This document shows, piece by piece, positions 27,905 to 38,246 of a stretch of 64,000 nt of DNA. Position 1 is the stretch's first letter. Every line of letters begins with the position of its first letter. Under the pieces are notes generated by a model. The model saw only the letters and a list, made by a program, of their open reading frames with translations. It was not told the origin of the DNA and did not search any database. Source of the stretch: Sulfurovum sp. (GTDB lineage: Bacteria; Campylobacterota; Campylobacteria; Campylobacterales; Sulfurovaceae); NCBI GenBank assembly GCA_027062365.1, contig JAMOTK010000055.1, forward strand, positions 29,412 to 93,411. Direction: 5' to 3'. The position numbers and the translations under genes are program-made.

Positions 27905-28899
27905 TTAGAAATTACTTCTTCTTTAATTAACTGCCTAATCTCTTCTATAGATAAAAAGTCTTCATTGTCTTTAGAGTTATATTCTAGCCCTTTTTCTACC
28001 ATTATAGCATTTGTTTGAGTGATATATTCCTCTTTATCCCATACTCCATGACTAGGACAAAGCACATAAACACCCTCTCTTTCTACCGTATGATAAGATT
28101 CCAAAGCAGAATACATCAGCTCATCCAGTTTCTCTGCTTGGCGTGTACCAATCATCTCATACTTAGCTTTAGGTGCGATGGCTTTAGCAATATCCATAAT
28201 ATTATAAGAAGGGGCTTTAGGCATAATAATTTCTCCTCCCCAACCTTTAGAAAGAGCAAACAATAGCAAATCAATGCTCTCTTGCATGGTGATAGAAAAT
28301 CTTGTCATATTCTCATCGGTAATAGATAAGATTCCTTTAGCTTTTTGCTTCATAAAAAAAGGAATTACCGAACCTTTACTCCCAAATATATTGCCATAAC
28401 GCAGTACAGAAAACTGTATCTCTTGCCCTCTTTTTTTAGTATCAGCTTCAATAAAGAGTTTTTCCAAGATAAGTTTAGATGCACCATAGACATTAATAGG
28501 ATTGGCTGACTTATCCGTAGAGAGGGCAATTACTTGCTTCACTTCTCTCTCAAAAGCTACATCTATAAGATTTTGGCTTCCTAAGATATTGGTCTTTACG
28601 CACTCCATAGGATTTTGTTCAGACGCTCCGACATGCTTCATCGCTGCTGAATGAATGACTATATCTATATGTTTCATTGCTCTATAAAGTTGGACTTTAT
28701 CTCGTACATCTCCTAAAATATACTCTATAGGATAGTAACTAGGAGAAAATGCTTTTGCCATTTCAAATTGTTTTTGCTCATCTCTTGAAAAAATGACAAT
28801 GCGTTTTACTTCTTTATAGTGTTTTAAGATATAAGCCACAAAAGCATGACCAAAAGACCCTGTGCCTCCTGTGATGAGGATTTGTTTAGTGTTTAGCAT
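27901..28899 (-). CDS. pseB: UDP-N-acetylglucosamine 4,6-dehydratase (inverting) like SDR
   Basis: ILITGGTGSFGHAFVAYILK, IVIFSRDEQKQFEMAK, HSAAMKHVGASEQNPMECVKTNILGSQNLI, STDKSANPINVYGASK. Confidence 0.8.
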   Translation of the reverse strand: MLNTKQILITGGTGSFGHAFVAYILKHYKEVKRIVIFSRDEQKQFEMAKAFSPSYYPIEYILGDVRDKVQLYRAMKHIDIVIHSAAMKHVGASEQNPMECVKTNILGSQNLIDVAFEREVKQVIALSTDKSANPINVYGASKLILEKLFIEADTKKRGQEIQFSVLRYGNIFGSKGSVIPFFMKQKAKGILSITDENMTRFSITMQESIDLLLFALSKGWGGEIIMPKAPSYNIMDIAKAIAPKAKYEMIGTRQAEKLDELMYSALESYHTVEREGVYVLCPSHGVWDKEEYITQTNAIMVEKGLEYNSKDNEDFLSIEEIRQLIKEEVISK

Positions 28900-29875
28900 T
28901 TTTTTCCATTTTTTTTAAATAAAAACATGCACTATCACCATCATGTAAATTATTCAACTCTTTAGATTTTTTATCTAAAATTTTTAATTCTTTCGAAGTA
29001 AAAATTTTACTATATTCTCCCATAGATAAATTTTGAAGATAACATTCACTGCCTGTAAATTGAAAACTCGTAGAATCATAAACAATATCATCTATTCTAA
29101 AATGATGCCTTTTAGCTAAAAGGTGCATACTTTTTATTGTATGTAAAAAAATATGTCTAGGTGCATCTAACTGTACCCAATATTCTTGATATTTTCTAAA
29201 AGCATAAGAGTCACATAAAGGTATCCGAATAAGCAATGTACCTCCATCTTTTAATTTATTATACAGTAAATTTAATTCTTGATGAGGGTTAATGATATGT
29301 TCAAAAGAGTGATGATACATAATAAGGTCATATTGATTTTTATCTAAAATAGTTATATCTTTTTTTAAAATATGTAAATTTTTTTCATAGATTTCTTCTT
29401 TTGCATAGAGATCAATACCAATTAAATGCTTAAACCCATACTTCTGCATATCTTTTAGTAAAAAACCATTACCACATCCTACATCTAAAATATGAGACTC
29501 TACATCTATCATATCATTTTTTAGCCATATATAAGCAGTTTGTTTGAGTTTACTCACCAGTGTATCTACTATATTACCACAGCCTAAGCGTCCTCGCATA
29601 GCTGAACATCGTAACAAATATTTTAATGGCTCTAAAGTACTATTTTTAGGAATACTACCATTATATGAATAATAATGTTTTGGATAATATTGAGCCATAT
29701 CCTGAGGCACTTCTAATAACGAAAGTGTATGACATTTTTCACATTTTAAATATTGAAATACCTCTTCTGTCTTTAACATCATTTCTCTAACCATTAGATA
29801 GTTATTATTGCTTGTATAATTACAAATTTTACATTCCATGAGTTGATACCTTGTACATTTTATTTCTTTATCCAA
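28886..29875 (-). CDS. class I SAM methyltransferase with N-terminal zinc-binding-like Cys pairs
   Basis: CKICNY...CEKCHTL; ILDVGCGNGFLLKDMQKYG; MYHHSFEHI. Confidence 0.8.
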   Translation of the reverse strand: MDKEIKCTRYQLMECKICNYTSNNNYLMVREMMLKTEEVFQYLKCEKCHTLSLLEVPQDMAQYYPKHYYSYNGSIPKNSTLEPLKYLLRCSAMRGRLGCGNIVDTLVSKLKQTAYIWLKNDMIDVESHILDVGCGNGFLLKDMQKYGFKHLIGIDLYAKEEIYEKNLHILKKDITILDKNQYDLIMYHHSFEHIINPHQELNLLYNKLKDGGTLLIRIPLCDSYAFRKYQEYWVQLDAPRHIFLHTIKSMHLLAKRHHFRIDDIVYDSTSFQFTGSECYLQNLSMGEYSKIFTSKELKILDKKSKELNNLHDGDSACFYLKKMEKNAKH

Positions 29876-30747
29876 TATATTTTAACTGTATCCCCTTTAT
29901 TAAAAAAGGTAAGTCCCCAATTAATAAAACGTTTAATCATAGCAAAGAAGTAATTTTCTCCCGTTAAATTTCGTATATTTTCATTACTCTTCTTCATTAT
30001 AACCTTACTATTACTTGAAACTTGTTTCTTTTTAGGAAACACACTTAACAATCGTTCTATATCAATACCTGTACTTAATACCTTTAAAACTTTAAATCCA
30101 TACATATTACCCAAATAAACCAAAGATTTTTTTGTATAAAATGAAATATGCTCAGGATAACCAATCATCTTAAATTGAGATTTTTCAAAAAATCGTAATA
30201 AAGCATTAAAATTAGGGGTTGTACAATAAAACAAGCCCTCTTTTCGTAACTTTGTATCGACAATCAACATCAATTTATGAGGTGTATTAATATGTTCAAT
30301 CACTTCAAAAGAGGTGATGACATCAAAAGAAATATTTTTAAAAATTGTATCATTTAATTCTCCTTGATACATCATAATTCCTCGAGATTCACAAAGACTT
30401 ACAGCAGATTGAGAAAATTCCGTACCATATACATTCCAACCTCTTTTTTGTGCTTCAACCAAAAAATCCCCTTGTCCACACCCTATATCTAAAATATTTC
30501 CATATCTTCGATAGATTTCAAATTCATCTAATAAATGATGATAACTTTTACGAGTTTGAAGAGAAAGAGGTTTTAAAGATGTATAGGCATATATTTTATA
30601 ATGTTCATAAAGTTCTCTCTCCGTAGGAATACGTTTATCAAAAATAAGACCACAAGTGTTACATTTACATAAATAAACTGATTCAAAACCTTTTAAATCA
30701 TTTATATATACTGAATTACATACAAAACAAGAAGTTATATATTCCAT
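29860..30747 (-). CDS. class I SAM methyltransferase with N-terminal Cys pairs
   Basis: CFVCNS...CKCNTCGLIFD; ILDIGCGQGDFLVEAQKRGW; SFEVIEHINTP. Confidence 0.8.
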   Translation of the reverse strand: MEYITSCFVCNSVYINDLKGFESVYLCKCNTCGLIFDKRIPTERELYEHYKIYAYTSLKPLSLQTRKSYHHLLDEFEIYRRYGNILDIGCGQGDFLVEAQKRGWNVYGTEFSQSAVSLCESRGIMMYQGELNDTIFKNISFDVITSFEVIEHINTPHKLMLIVDTKLRKEGLFYCTTPNFNALLRFFEKSQFKMIGYPEHISFYTKKSLVYLGNMYGFKVLKVLSTGIDIERLLSVFPKKKQVSSNSKVIMKKSNENIRNLTGENYFFAMIKRFINWGLTFFNKGDTVKIYWIKK

Positions 30748-30766
30748 CTAATCATCCTCCATTACT

Positions 30767-31441
30767 TTACTTTTCTGCTTCAATATATAATGATTCAATC
30801 TTTCTTGATTCAGTATCAATTAATAATGTGTTACATTTTCCCTGCATATAAGATTCTTGCTTAATATTAACAAAACCAACTTTTTTTAATAACATTGTCA
30901 AAGTCATTGAATCATAAAGGAATAAATGCCCATAATCCCTAAAAATTTTATTGACTGCCATCATAGGAGTAAAGTTTTTATCATTAGAAATATAAGGAAA
31001 CTTGACATCTTCCCCTCTTTTACTGCGTTCATATAAATCTAAATATAATTCTGCATCAGGCACAATAATACGAACAATTGCTTTTGGTGTTAAAACACGA
31101 TAAAACTCTTCTAATACTTTCTCACATTCAGTAAAAGTAATATGTTCTAAACAATGTTCAGTATAAATCCCCTCAAAAGTATTATCTTCAAAAGGAATAC
31201 CTCTTGTAATATCCCAACAGATATCTACCTTTAATCTCCATAGATAATCAAGGTTAATAAAATTATCCTTAGGGTTAGGACCACATCCTACATTTAAAAA
31301 TTTCTTTTTTAACTTTAAACTTTTATTAATTTGATACTTTTTATTGCGAATAATTATACTGTATAATTTTTGAATTTTTAAATAACTTCCTAAAGGTCGT
31401 TGCCAAGAAAAGTTTGTTTCACTAAAATCAAATATACTCAT
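30767..31441 (-). CDS. class I SAM methyltransferase
   Basis: KFLNVGCGPNPKDNFINLD; EGIYTEHCLEHITFTECEKVLEEFYRVLTPKAIVRIIVPD. Confidence 0.8.
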   Translation of the reverse strand: MSIFDFSETNFSWQRPLGSYLKIQKLYSIIIRNKKYQINKSLKLKKKFLNVGCGPNPKDNFINLDYLWRLKVDICWDITRGIPFEDNTFEGIYTEHCLEHITFTECEKVLEEFYRVLTPKAIVRIIVPDAELYLDLYERSKRGEDVKFPYISNDKNFTPMMAVNKIFRDYGHLFLYDSMTLTMLLKKVGFVNIKQESYMQGKCNTLLIDTESRKIESLYIEAEK

Positions 31442-31508
31442 TTTTATTTCTCCTTTTCTTAATAGTTAAGCTCACTATTACCTAATAACACATATGAATA
31501 AGATAATA

Positions 31509-32321
31509 TTACTTCCAAATTTTATATTTATTTTGACAATATGCTGCTGCTTTAGCATTTAATTCTTGTCTTTTCTTTCCTTCAACTTCTAAAGTTAAAA
31601 GAGACTCTACATTCGCCGATTCACTTGAATGTGGACAAGATAAACGCCAAGGAGAATAAATAGGAATATTCTTTTTAGCAAGATATGCAGATAACCAAAT
31701 ATCATCTACAGCCCAAGCCTCATTAGGAATATCAAATGCCTCACTATCAAAAAATATCGGCTTTACTACCACTCCACACACACCAAAAAAAACATCTACA
31801 TATCCAGATACTATCATAGGTTTTTTAAGTGGTATATATCCAAATAACTTTTCTAAAACTCTACCTAATCTATATTGTATATCATGTTGAATTTTTATTT
31901 GTTTGGCATATCTACCATGAAAAGACACTACTTCATTAGAAATATAATCTCCAATAGGTCGTCCCCATACAGCAACAGCTTCAATTGATCTATTCTCTTG
32001 AATATCAAATAATTTTTTTGCCCAACCTTTTGGAAAAACAGCATCATCATCACAAAATAATATTTGAACATTTTCTCCTCTAAAATCTTTACATGCAGGA
32101 AGTATTTTTGTTGCGGGTCCAAAGTCTTCATCAACAATACACAAGGTCACCCCTTTAGGAACATCAGGTAATACCCCATCATATAAGGGAAACCGTCGAT
32201 ATTTTTTTGGAATATATAAGCGAACTTCGTCAACAGATTCTTGAGATAAAAGTGTTTCTAATGATTTCTTTAAAAATGGAAATCGAGGTGGAATTGATGT
32301 TAAAGAAATAATGCGTTTCAT
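31509..32321 (-). CDS. glycosyltransferase family 2-like protein
   Basis: ISLTSIPPRFPFLKKSLETLLSQ...VQILFCDDDAVFPKGWAKKL. Confidence 0.7.
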   Translation of the reverse strand: MKRIISLTSIPPRFPFLKKSLETLLSQESVDEVRLYIPKKYRRFPLYDGVLPDVPKGVTLCIVDEDFGPATKILPACKDFRGENVQILFCDDDAVFPKGWAKKLFDIQENRSIEAVAVWGRPIGDYISNEVVSFHGRYAKQIKIQHDIQYRLGRVLEKLFGYIPLKKPMIVSGYVDVFFGVCGVVVKPIFFDSEAFDIPNEAWAVDDIWLSAYLAKKNIPIYSPWRLSCPHSSESANVESLLTLEVEGKKRQELNAKAAAYCQNKYKIWK

Positions 32322-33166
32322 AAGATATTCTCCTTTACTTTTGAAATAAAAGTATTGTTAAAGTTTTGTAATAAATTAGGCTTTATATACCAATCATCAA
32401 ATTGAGAGATACTAGATAAAACGCGTATAAATCCTTTTGATTCCAGTAATACCTTTAATTGTTCTCGTTTATCTGTATAATTATGTTCTACAGTAATCAC
32501 TGCAATATTCCATTTATTAAAATTAAAATCTACTAAAATATCATATTCACTTCCTTCTGTATCAATACTCAAATAGTCTATTGTATGAGGTGCTGAATAT
32601 AATGCTAATAAATCATTTAATGAAATGGTTTCTACTGTATACTGTTTACCATTTTTTCTTAATTTCGCATGATTGTCACTAAATGAATAGGAATCAATAG
32701 TTGAATAGCCTCCTTCTTTCGTCTCATTAAATACAATACTTTTTCCTGATTCTTTCCATACACATTTTTTAGATATATGACATAACCTATTTTTTAATAA
32801 AGTCCTATGCCATACTCTAGCTGGTTCAGCAACAATCCCTTTCCATCCAAAATTTTTTTCTAATATCCAACTATTATTCATATAAACGCCATTCGTTCCT
32901 CCAAAATCTACAAAATAACCATTCTTCTTAAAATTATGTATTAATAATACAAATAAATCTTGCTGAATTTGAGATTTTAATGATTCTATCACAGTTAATG
33001 ATTCTTTTAATTTATCTTCTTTAATATATTTTAAGAAAGATAGATTTGAAGATAATTGATTATACTCTTTTGATGTATGTACAAGCCTTTTAATCGTTAA
33101 GCATTTACTAATATGTAATCCCATATGACACAATAAATCTCTTATTCTGTTAAAAATTTTATGCAT
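32318..33166 (-). CDS. FkbM family methyltransferase
   Basis: YFVDFGGTNGVYMNNSWILEKNFGWKGIVAEP; IDYLSIDTEGSEYDILVDFNF. Confidence 0.85.
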   Translation of the reverse strand: MHKIFNRIRDLLCHMGLHISKCLTIKRLVHTSKEYNQLSSNLSFLKYIKEDKLKESLTVIESLKSQIQQDLFVLLIHNFKKNGYFVDFGGTNGVYMNNSWILEKNFGWKGIVAEPARVWHRTLLKNRLCHISKKCVWKESGKSIVFNETKEGGYSTIDSYSFSDNHAKLRKNGKQYTVETISLNDLLALYSAPHTIDYLSIDTEGSEYDILVDFNFNKWNIAVITVEHNYTDKREQLKVLLESKGFIRVLSSISQFDDWYIKPNLLQNFNNTFISKVKENIL

Positions 33167-33168
33167 TA

Positions 33169-34416
33169 TTATTCCTTGAAGTTTTTAAGATTGGTTAAAC
33201 TATCAAGTGCTATCTTAAACTTCACATTCAAAACCTCAAAACCTCTATACGCTAGACCTACTTCTCTACAATACTCTCGCAATGCTTTTTTATCGCGTTC
33301 TAAATATGCTTTGATTTCTTGCCAAGCCTTTTTAATATCTTCTTTCACAAAATCATCTACCACTACTCCTACATCTTTTTCAGTCGCGTAAATATAATCT
33401 TCTGATACCCCTTTGGTAATCAAAAATGGCAATCCTGCACAAAGATATTCTCCTACTTTAATATTAGAAATAAACTTTTTTGACTCTCCTGATGGTACAG
33501 AAATAATCGCAAAATCTGAGGCGAAATGATATTTATGTATCTCCTCATAAGAACTATGGACGATAGTATAGTCTTTAGATAACACACTAGCAGATTCAAA
33601 AATATCTCTAACCTCATCATCGCTATGAGGGGTTACTATGAGCAAATGAAGCCGTAGTTCTTCTTCTTTGAGCCATTTATACATCCATGCAAACGCTTCT
33701 TTATAATATAAATCTCCAAACTTCCCTGGGTAATAGAGTAGCCATGTATCATCGTCTAGTCCTAAGTCTTTTCTTGTTTTATCTCTTAGGGCTTGATTAA
33801 ACAGAAACTTTTTATCATTAGCCACCGTAGGTATGCGTATAAAGTCTGCTTTTGACTTCCAAATATTTTTTATTCTCTCTTCCATAAATACTGTTCCAGA
33901 AGCAATAGTCCTCGCATATAAGGCTGATTTCTTTTCTAAATAATGAGAGATTTTATACTGCGTACTCTCTTTATACCACATACCATTATCTACAGCATAC
34001 TCACTATGAGGCTCAAACTGATACAAAAAGAGTTTTAAACGTAACACAACGGCATACATATAGGCATAAGTTCCTGCTACAGAACCCAGTGTCATAATAT
34101 GATTAAAGCCTTGAAAACGAAGCCTAGTGACTAGCCTAAATCCATTAAAAAGGTCAATAAACTTCTCTTTAAGCCCTGAGCCTTGATGCCATCTTAGGCT
34201 TGTCCACTCTAAGCCTTGGATCTTCCATTTTTCTACTAAAGCTTTTTCTTCTTGACTCAAAGGAAATTTCGGATTTTCATAAGTAACAAGATGAAAGGTA
34301 TAAGCTGTCTCTTCATTGTCTAAAAAGTCTTGAATATAAAGCCAAAAATTTGATTGAATAAGTGGGTCAAAGAGTCGGTTGTAGAGGAAAATGATAATTT
34401 TAGGTTTTTGTTGCAT
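33169..34416 (-). CDS. glycosyltransferase (GT-B type)
   Basis: LGLDDDTWLLYYPGKFGDLYYKEAFAWMYKWLKEEELRLHLLIV...KVGEYLCAGLPFLI. Confidence 0.75.
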   Translation of the reverse strand: MQQKPKIIIFLYNRLFDPLIQSNFWLYIQDFLDNEETAYTFHLVTYENPKFPLSQEEKALVEKWKIQGLEWTSLRWHQGSGLKEKFIDLFNGFRLVTRLRFQGFNHIMTLGSVAGTYAYMYAVVLRLKLFLYQFEPHSEYAVDNGMWYKESTQYKISHYLEKKSALYARTIASGTVFMEERIKNIWKSKADFIRIPTVANDKKFLFNQALRDKTRKDLGLDDDTWLLYYPGKFGDLYYKEAFAWMYKWLKEEELRLHLLIVTPHSDDEVRDIFESASVLSKDYTIVHSSYEEIHKYHFASDFAIISVPSGESKKFISNIKVGEYLCAGLPFLITKGVSEDYIYATEKDVGVVVDDFVKEDIKKAWQEIKAYLERDKKALREYCREVGLAYRGFEVLNVKFKIALDSLTNLKNFKE

Positions 34417-34428
34417 ATCGTCTCTTTT

Positions 34429-35541
34429 TTAAAGTCTTATATTATAGCATTTTAAATATTTAAATATCTTTTCTAATTGCTTTTCATAACTATGTTCTTT
34501 TGCAAAAGCTCTACGTTTGGCTTGTTTCTCTTTTGAATTATAAAATGCTAAGTTTTCTATGACTTCTTGAAACTTCTCTAAATATTCATCTGAGCTATCA
34601 ACCATTTCTAATAAATGTCGCTTGTCTTTGTATTCATCGGTGTACGTGGCTACTGTGACTTTAGTACTATAGAGATATTCTAGTATCTTATGTGGACTTG
34701 CTAACTGCTCTTTATATTCTTCTGCCCTATACAGAAGTAAAGTAATATCTATATATTCTAAAATATTTATAATTAAGCTACTCTCTACCTTTCCCCACCA
34801 AATAATATTTTTTAATCCTCCACATAGTATATAGAGGTTAGCATTTTTACTATAAGCACCTATAAAATGAAAAGTACTATTTGGATAATTTAAAACTAAT
34901 TCATGTAATAATTCTTCATGAATATATTTCATATCAAGATTACCAATATAAGCAATATTCTTAGATGTCATTAAAAATCTCTTTTTTTGATTATCTGTTA
35001 AAGACATTTTATCTATACTCATATTAATACCATGTGAGATTTTAAATGTTTTTTGATTATTTAGACATAATTCCTTATGAATATACTCTGTTGTACAAAA
35101 ATTAATATCAGCAGAGCTACTTGCTACTTTTTGATGAAAAATTTGATTAGAATCTACTTGATGATATATTTTAAGCCTTGTACCTGCAAAGCCCATATCA
35201 TAAAACCGAGAATTTTCAAAAAGCCATATTGTATTAAACTTTTGACCTATTCTTTTTTCTAATTTTTCAAGCCATTTTTGTTCTCTATAGATTCGTAAAA
35301 CTTTAGGATAAAATCTTAATCCTTTTGCTACGTTAGGTGAAGTGATACTCTTAAGGTTTTTATATTTTGTATCGCTTATATCTATATCACTTACACGATT
35401 ATCTGGAGGATTTAAGAAAAATACTTTAATCCCTTGTTTGGCTAAAGTGATGGCATAGTGATGCTTAGATACAAAGTGTTCGTTCCATGGTTCGGGTGAT
35501 ATAATTAATATTTGTGCTTCTTTCATGTTGATATAAACCAT
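34429..35541 (-). CDS. glycosyltransferase (GT-B type)
   Basis: ILIISPEPWNEHFVSKHHYAITLAKQGIKVFFLNPP; HKILEYLYSTKVTVAT. Confidence 0.75.
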   Translation of the reverse strand: MVYINMKEAQILIISPEPWNEHFVSKHHYAITLAKQGIKVFFLNPPDNRVSDIDISDTKYKNLKSITSPNVAKGLRFYPKVLRIYREQKWLEKLEKRIGQKFNTIWLFENSRFYDMGFAGTRLKIYHQVDSNQIFHQKVASSSADINFCTTEYIHKELCLNNQKTFKISHGINMSIDKMSLTDNQKKRFLMTSKNIAYIGNLDMKYIHEELLHELVLNYPNSTFHFIGAYSKNANLYILCGGLKNIIWWGKVESSLIINILEYIDITLLLYRAEEYKEQLASPHKILEYLYSTKVTVATYTDEYKDKRHLLEMVDSSDEYLEKFQEVIENLAFYNSKEKQAKRRAFAKEHSYEKQLEKIFKYLKCYNIRL

Positions 35542-36662
35542 GTTTCTATAGTTTTTTGATAAAGTGTGTTAATATGTTCATTATCCAAATAACTATTGGC
35601 TTCTAATGCAATTTTTTCATGGTTATAAAGATATTGATTATCTATAAAATATAATAGCTTTATCATCCATTCATTTGCACTATTAGTTTCTAAAAAAAGA
35701 TAAGAACTACTATCTGCATATTCTTCTATAGCTAAAAGCTTTGTACCAATTAGAGGAACACCACAGCAGAGTGCTTGGGCAGAAACTACAGAAAAGGTCT
35801 CATAACTAGAAGGAATTAAATATCCATCACTTATACTCAAGATAGAAGCTATTTCTTTTTTATCCATCTTTCCTATAAATTGTACTTTATCTATCATACC
35901 TTGATCTAAGAGAAAGGTTTTCATCTCATTTACAAGTTCTCCATATCCACCCAAAATAAGTTTAAAAGAGATACCTTTATTATGTAGTAAAACAAAACCT
36001 TCAAGCATGGGAAATGGATTTTTTATCTCTCTCCAATGATTGACTGCAAAAAAAGTCATTGTATCATTTATATTTTTTTTATTATAAAAAAAAGTATCTT
36101 TATCAATGACATTAGGGATAATCATCCACGAGGATATTGTTATTCCTGCAAAATATTCTATATCATGAAGTAATGCTTTAGAAACAGTAATCAAAGGAAT
36201 GTCTTGTCTAAAAATATTTTTAATTCTCTCTAATTTTCGTGTTGTCCATGGCATATAAAAGTTAAAATGATACGCAGACAAATGTTCAGAAATAAGTATA
36301 GGTTTTTTAAATATTTTTTTCCACCAAGAGTAATAACTAAGTAAAGGATATGCTATATGAAAATGTATTATATCATAGTTTTTATATTTTGATTTCAACA
36401 AAACCCATAGAAGCAAAAATGTCGTCAATAACTCTATTATTTTCGTTGATTTTATTTTGCTTAATATATAATACCCTTCTTCTATAGTTGAGTACTTTAT
36501 ATATTTATATCTAAAAAAGACTCCACTATCTCGTACTGCGATATGAAGTAAATGAGTATCAGTTAGCTTGGAAAATAGCCTATATTGTTCTCTTACAAAA
36601 GTAGCTTCTACATCATTCCATTTATTAGGATACCAATTTGTTATATGTAAAGTTGTTTTCAT
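35523..36662 (-). CDS. glycosyltransferase family 4
   Basis: HITNWYPNKWNDVEATFVREQ; VQFIGKMDKKEIASILSISDGYLIPSSYETFSVVSAQALCCGVPLIGTK. Confidence 0.85.
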   Translation of the reverse strand: MKTTLHITNWYPNKWNDVEATFVREQYRLFSKLTDTHLLHIAVRDSGVFFRYKYIKYSTIEEGYYILSKIKSTKIIELLTTFLLLWVLLKSKYKNYDIIHFHIAYPLLSYYSWWKKIFKKPILISEHLSAYHFNFYMPWTTRKLERIKNIFRQDIPLITVSKALLHDIEYFAGITISSWMIIPNVIDKDTFFYNKKNINDTMTFFAVNHWREIKNPFPMLEGFVLLHNKGISFKLILGGYGELVNEMKTFLLDQGMIDKVQFIGKMDKKEIASILSISDGYLIPSSYETFSVVSAQALCCGVPLIGTKLLAIEEYADSSSYLFLETNSANEWMIKLLYFIDNQYLYNHEKIALEANSYLDNEHINTLYQKTIETWFIST

Positions 36663-36723
36663 TTACGTAAATATCTATAATATTGTATATTAAACAATCT
36701 ATATATTATATATTTAATTATCA

Positions 36724-37671
36724 TTAAAATCTCTTAAGGTGTTGTAAAAATATTTTTATTATAGGTATAATATTCTTAGATTCAAAACATATAATTCGTA
36801 ATTGATATAATTTTATAAAAAGCCTTATATCAAATAGCCATTCTTCTAAAATATAATGTTCTGCCTTCCAGTAAAAATATTTATAAAACATACTACTAGG
36901 CTTAGAAGCAAAAATATATTCATGCATCTTCAACCATTTTGCAAACTGAATACGAGACTCTATCTTCACTAATCCATCTGTAATATCTGATGAAATATTT
37001 TCTCCACTCATTCTAAAATATAAATGTGCATTATTTAAAGGATATATCGTTCCATTTTGTGAAGTAGATAAAATTGTTGCATGATCACTACCCCATGCTT
37101 TTGGAAAATCAATAATTTTTCCAGATTGTAATAAACTATCTTTATGAAATATATTATCTCCTATAGTAGCCATAACCTTACTTCTCACAATTTTTTCATA
37201 AAAACTAATATTTGTTTCTATTTGAAATGTTTCAAATTTAAAATTATGCGTTACTTTACCTTCTTTATTAATAATACTTAATGGAAATCTAAATATCTTT
37301 ACATTATAGATTTCGAAGATACTCAATCCCTTATAAAATTCTTCCACAACATTATCAGAGGGGACATCATCATCAGGTAAAATCCAAACCCACTCTTCTC
37401 TATTTACCATTTCTAAACACCTGTGCCATTGTGCCACAAGATTTTTTAAACCTAAATTTTCTTCAAATCGTATATACTTAATATTTAAGACATTCCTATA
37501 TCTCTCAATAAGTTTACAAGGAGAAAAATTAGAAGCGTCATCTCCTATATAAATATTAAAGTTAGAATTACTTTGCCTCACTAATGCATTCAAAGTTTCT
37601 TCAAAAAACGAAATTTTATAAAAAGGAATGACTATAGCTAAAGAAATATCTGAACTTACTTTTTTTTTCAT
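36724..37671 (-). CDS. glycosyltransferase family 2
   Basis: LAIVIPFYKISFFEETLNALVRQSNSNFNIYIGDDAS...WVWILPDDDV. Confidence 0.85.
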   Translation of the reverse strand: MKKKVSSDISLAIVIPFYKISFFEETLNALVRQSNSNFNIYIGDDASNFSPCKLIERYRNVLNIKYIRFEENLGLKNLVAQWHRCLEMVNREEWVWILPDDDVPSDNVVEEFYKGLSIFEIYNVKIFRFPLSIINKEGKVTHNFKFETFQIETNISFYEKIVRSKVMATIGDNIFHKDSLLQSGKIIDFPKAWGSDHATILSTSQNGTIYPLNNAHLYFRMSGENISSDITDGLVKIESRIQFAKWLKMHEYIFASKPSSMFYKYFYWKAEHYILEEWLFDIRLFIKLYQLRIICFESKNIIPIIKIFLQHLKRF

Positions 37672-37776
37672 ATGTATACTTTTTTAGTTAAAATTATAGC
37701 AGAGTTATGTAAGTAATGCTTCAAGCTCACACTTTTAAAAAGTTAAAACTATCAGACTATACTCACTTAAAAGACA

Positions 37777-38136
37777 TTACAATCTTACAAGATTACCAGA
37801 ATAGATAAATACTTTAGTATAATAAATATTACTACCTGACAATCTATAATATAGTTTTACTTCATTAGCACCAATACCATGTGTAGTATAAGTAAATTGA
37901 ATACTCTCTCTATTCCTTTGACATGCGTCAATTCCTCCAATAGAATTAGCGACAGTAAGTCCTTTAGTTGCATATTCACTTATTATATCACTTATACAGG
38001 TTTTTACATTGGCCAAAATTTGTACATCTTTGGCATCATCTCTTGTTGCCGATAATTTAGGTATTGCTACCGATGCTAAAATTCCTATAATTACAATTAC
38101 AAAAATTAACTCAATCATTGTAAATCCATTTCTCAT
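37777..38136 (-). CDS. type II secretion pseudopilin / type IV pilin-like protein
   Basis: Class III prepilin signal RNG|FTMIELIFVIVIIGILASVAIPKL; 119 aa. Confidence 0.85.
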   Translation of the reverse strand: MRNGFTMIELIFVIVIIGILASVAIPKLSATRDDAKDVQILANVKTCISDIISEYATKGLTVANSIGGIDACQRNRESIQFTYTTHGIGANEVKLYYRLSGSNIYYTKVFIYSGNLVRL

Positions 38137-38246
38137 TTTTAACTCCTCATTTGAATTTAGTTCAATAACTAATCCATTTGAATAATATCATATTACTACT
38201 TAGAAACGAGTATAAGTTTAAATAATGTAACTATTTATTTTAGTAT

